In this document: positions 63,147 to 64,000 of the stretch, in pieces
Position numbering within the stretch: the first letter of the stretch is position 1
Layout: every line of letters starts with the position of its first letter
NCBI RefSeq assembly: GCF_019218285.1
Contig: NZ_JAHUZG010000001.1
Location: forward strand, 434,001-498,000
Length of the DNA stretch: 64,000 bases
Origin: Antarctobacter sediminis
GTDB lineage: Bacteria; Pseudomonadota; Alphaproteobacteria; Rhodobacterales; Rhodobacteraceae
Direction: 5' to 3'
Translations under genes and position numbers: made by a program
Notes under the pieces: model-generated
Told to the model about the DNA's origin: nothing
The model's input: the letters and a program-made list of their open reading frames with translations, nothing else
Database searches by the model: none

Positions 63147-64000
63147 ATGACGCTTCAATTGCCTGCCGGGGGCACGTTCGTGGGGCGCGCTTGGCGTCCG
63201 GACATCGGACCTGCCGTGGTCGTGCGCCGGGGGGATCATCTGGTCGATATTACCAGCAGCAAAGTGCCGACCATGCAGGCACTCTTGGAACTGGACGACC
63301 CGGCGGGTTTCGCAAATGGGGCCGAGGGTCCGGTACTCGGGGCGCTACAAGATGTCGCCAAACCCTCTGCCGACGGTCTGCGCTTGATGGCGCCATGCGA
63401 TTTGCAACCGGTCAAAGCCTGCGGGGTGACTTTCGTTTCCTCGATGCTGGAACGGGTGATTGAAGAACAGGCCAAGGGCGATCCGGCGCGGGCCGAGGCT
63501 ATCCGCGAACGGTGCGCCGCGATCCTTGGCGAAAGCCTGCGTGCTGTGCAGCCCGGTTCGGAAAAGGCGGGGCAGCTCAAGGAAGTGCTGATCGCCGATG
63601 GCGTCTGGTCGCAATACCTTGAGGTTGGGATCGGCCCCTATGCCGAGGTGTTTTCCAAGGCGCAGCCCATGTCCGCCGTGGGCTTTGGCGCCGAGGTCGG
63701 GCTGCATCCGGTTTCGACATGGAACAACCCGGAACCGGAGATCGTGCTGGCGTGTGACAGCACCGGGCGCGTACGGGGCGCGACTTTGGGCAATGACGTG
63801 AACCTGCGCGATGTCGAGGGCCGTTCAGCGCTGTTGCTGGGCAAGGCCAAGGACAACAATGCCTCTTGTGCGGTCGGGCCGATGTTGCGGCTGTTCGATG
63901 ACAGCTATGGCATCGACGATGTACGTCAGGCCGAGCTGACGCTGACCGTAACTGGTGAGGATGGTTATGTCCTGAACGGGCGCAGCAGCATGTCCCAGAT
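63147..64000 (+). CDS. Fumarylacetoacetate hydrolase family protein, 3' end cut by window
   Basis: The first 284 residues from ATG 63147, with GGGGGAGAGG upstream; the C-terminus is outside. Features: GGTFVGRAWRPDIGPAVV, KACGVTFVSSMLERVIEEQAKGDPARAEAI, SQYLEVGIGPYAEVFSKAQPMSAVG, HPVSTWNNPEPEIVLA (metal Glu), GATLGNDVNLRDVEGRSALLLGKAKDNNA. The long N-terminal part and the SSMLERVIEEQAKGDP block recall the 2-keto-3-deoxy-sugar-acid dehydratases (XylX type) from memory, so a sugar acid role is likely but not proven. The partners would lie to the right. Confidence 0.88.
   Translation, partial: MTLQLPAGGTFVGRAWRPDIGPAVVVRRGDHLVDITSSKVPTMQALLELDDPAGFANGAEGPVLGALQDVAKPSADGLRLMAPCDLQPVKACGVTFVSSMLERVIEEQAKGDPARAEAIRERCAAILGESLRAVQPGSEKAGQLKEVLIADGVWSQYLEVGIGPYAEVFSKAQPMSAVGFGAEVGLHPVSTWNNPEPEIVLACDSTGRVRGATLGNDVNLRDVEGRSALLLGKAKDNNASCAVGPMLRLFDDSYGIDDVRQAELTLTVTGEDGYVLNGRSSMSQ

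Overview
GC-rich chromosomal DNA from a marine-type alphaproteobacterium, most likely family Rhodobacteraceae (Roseobacter group). The support is gene content and order, not a database search: pyrH/frr/uppS/cdsA/dxr/rseP/bamA/skp/fabZ/lpxA/lpxI/lpxB, yceD-rpmF-plsX-fabH-ihfA-merR, argS-SPOR-nagZ-scpA-scpB, a fused dipeptide-type ABC ATPase, a two-domain dCTP deaminase and an OlsB-type ornithine lipid acyltransferase. Both window edges cut genes. Apart from one cassette the DNA reads as core chromosome; I see no insertion sequence, prophage, CRISPR array or rRNA operon.

Layout. 1-8.5 kb: a CNNM-type membrane protein (cut), xerD, an exported helical-repeat protein and a 49-residue membrane protein run leftward; aroK-aroB run rightward; an M50/CBS protease and ssb run leftward; then a lytic transglycosylase and a membrane protein run rightward. 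8.5-17.2 kb: a leftward peptide-type ABC importer (fused ATPase, two permeases, Tat-exported binding protein) with an AraC regulator and miaA upstream. 17.3-31.6 kb: pyrH, then a GlxA-type regulator/class II aldolase pair lying between pyrH and frr, then the long envelope operon frr to lpxB. It makes undecaprenyl diphosphate, CDP-diacylglycerol, isoprenoid precursor, the outer-membrane assembly machinery and lipid A, and includes an unlisted 43-residue membrane peptide between rseP and bamA. 31.6-37.6 kb: transketolase, a coiled-coil protein with zapA, grxD-bolA and xthA.

37.6-40.7 kb is the most unusual part. An A+T-rich 412-base leader carries three perfect DnaA boxes (TTATCCACA) and four GANTC sites. 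It precedes a 219-residue protein made of a 23-residue leader and ten 20-residue repeats with the near-invariant core EAFTSWSGPA. Behind it lie an unrecognised 352-residue helical protein and an EamA/DMT-family transporter overlapping it by 4 bases, closed by a terminator. The layout recalls a multi-core peptide precursor with a helper enzyme and exporter, but a structural or surface repeat protein is an equally open reading.

40.7-64 kb: erpA, a trypsin-fold protein that has lost its catalytic residues, dgt, a cation:proton antiporter, argS-SPOR-nagZ-scpAB with a 57-residue basic peptide, dcd, tRNA-Pro(GGG), a MerR regulator with a long acidic tail, ihfA, fabH-plsX-rpmF-yceD, bamE, olsB, an ABC-F ATPase, an AbrB-family membrane protein, a histone-deacetylase-fold hydrolase, tRNA-Gly(CCC), and a cut fumarylacetoacetate-hydrolase-family enzyme.
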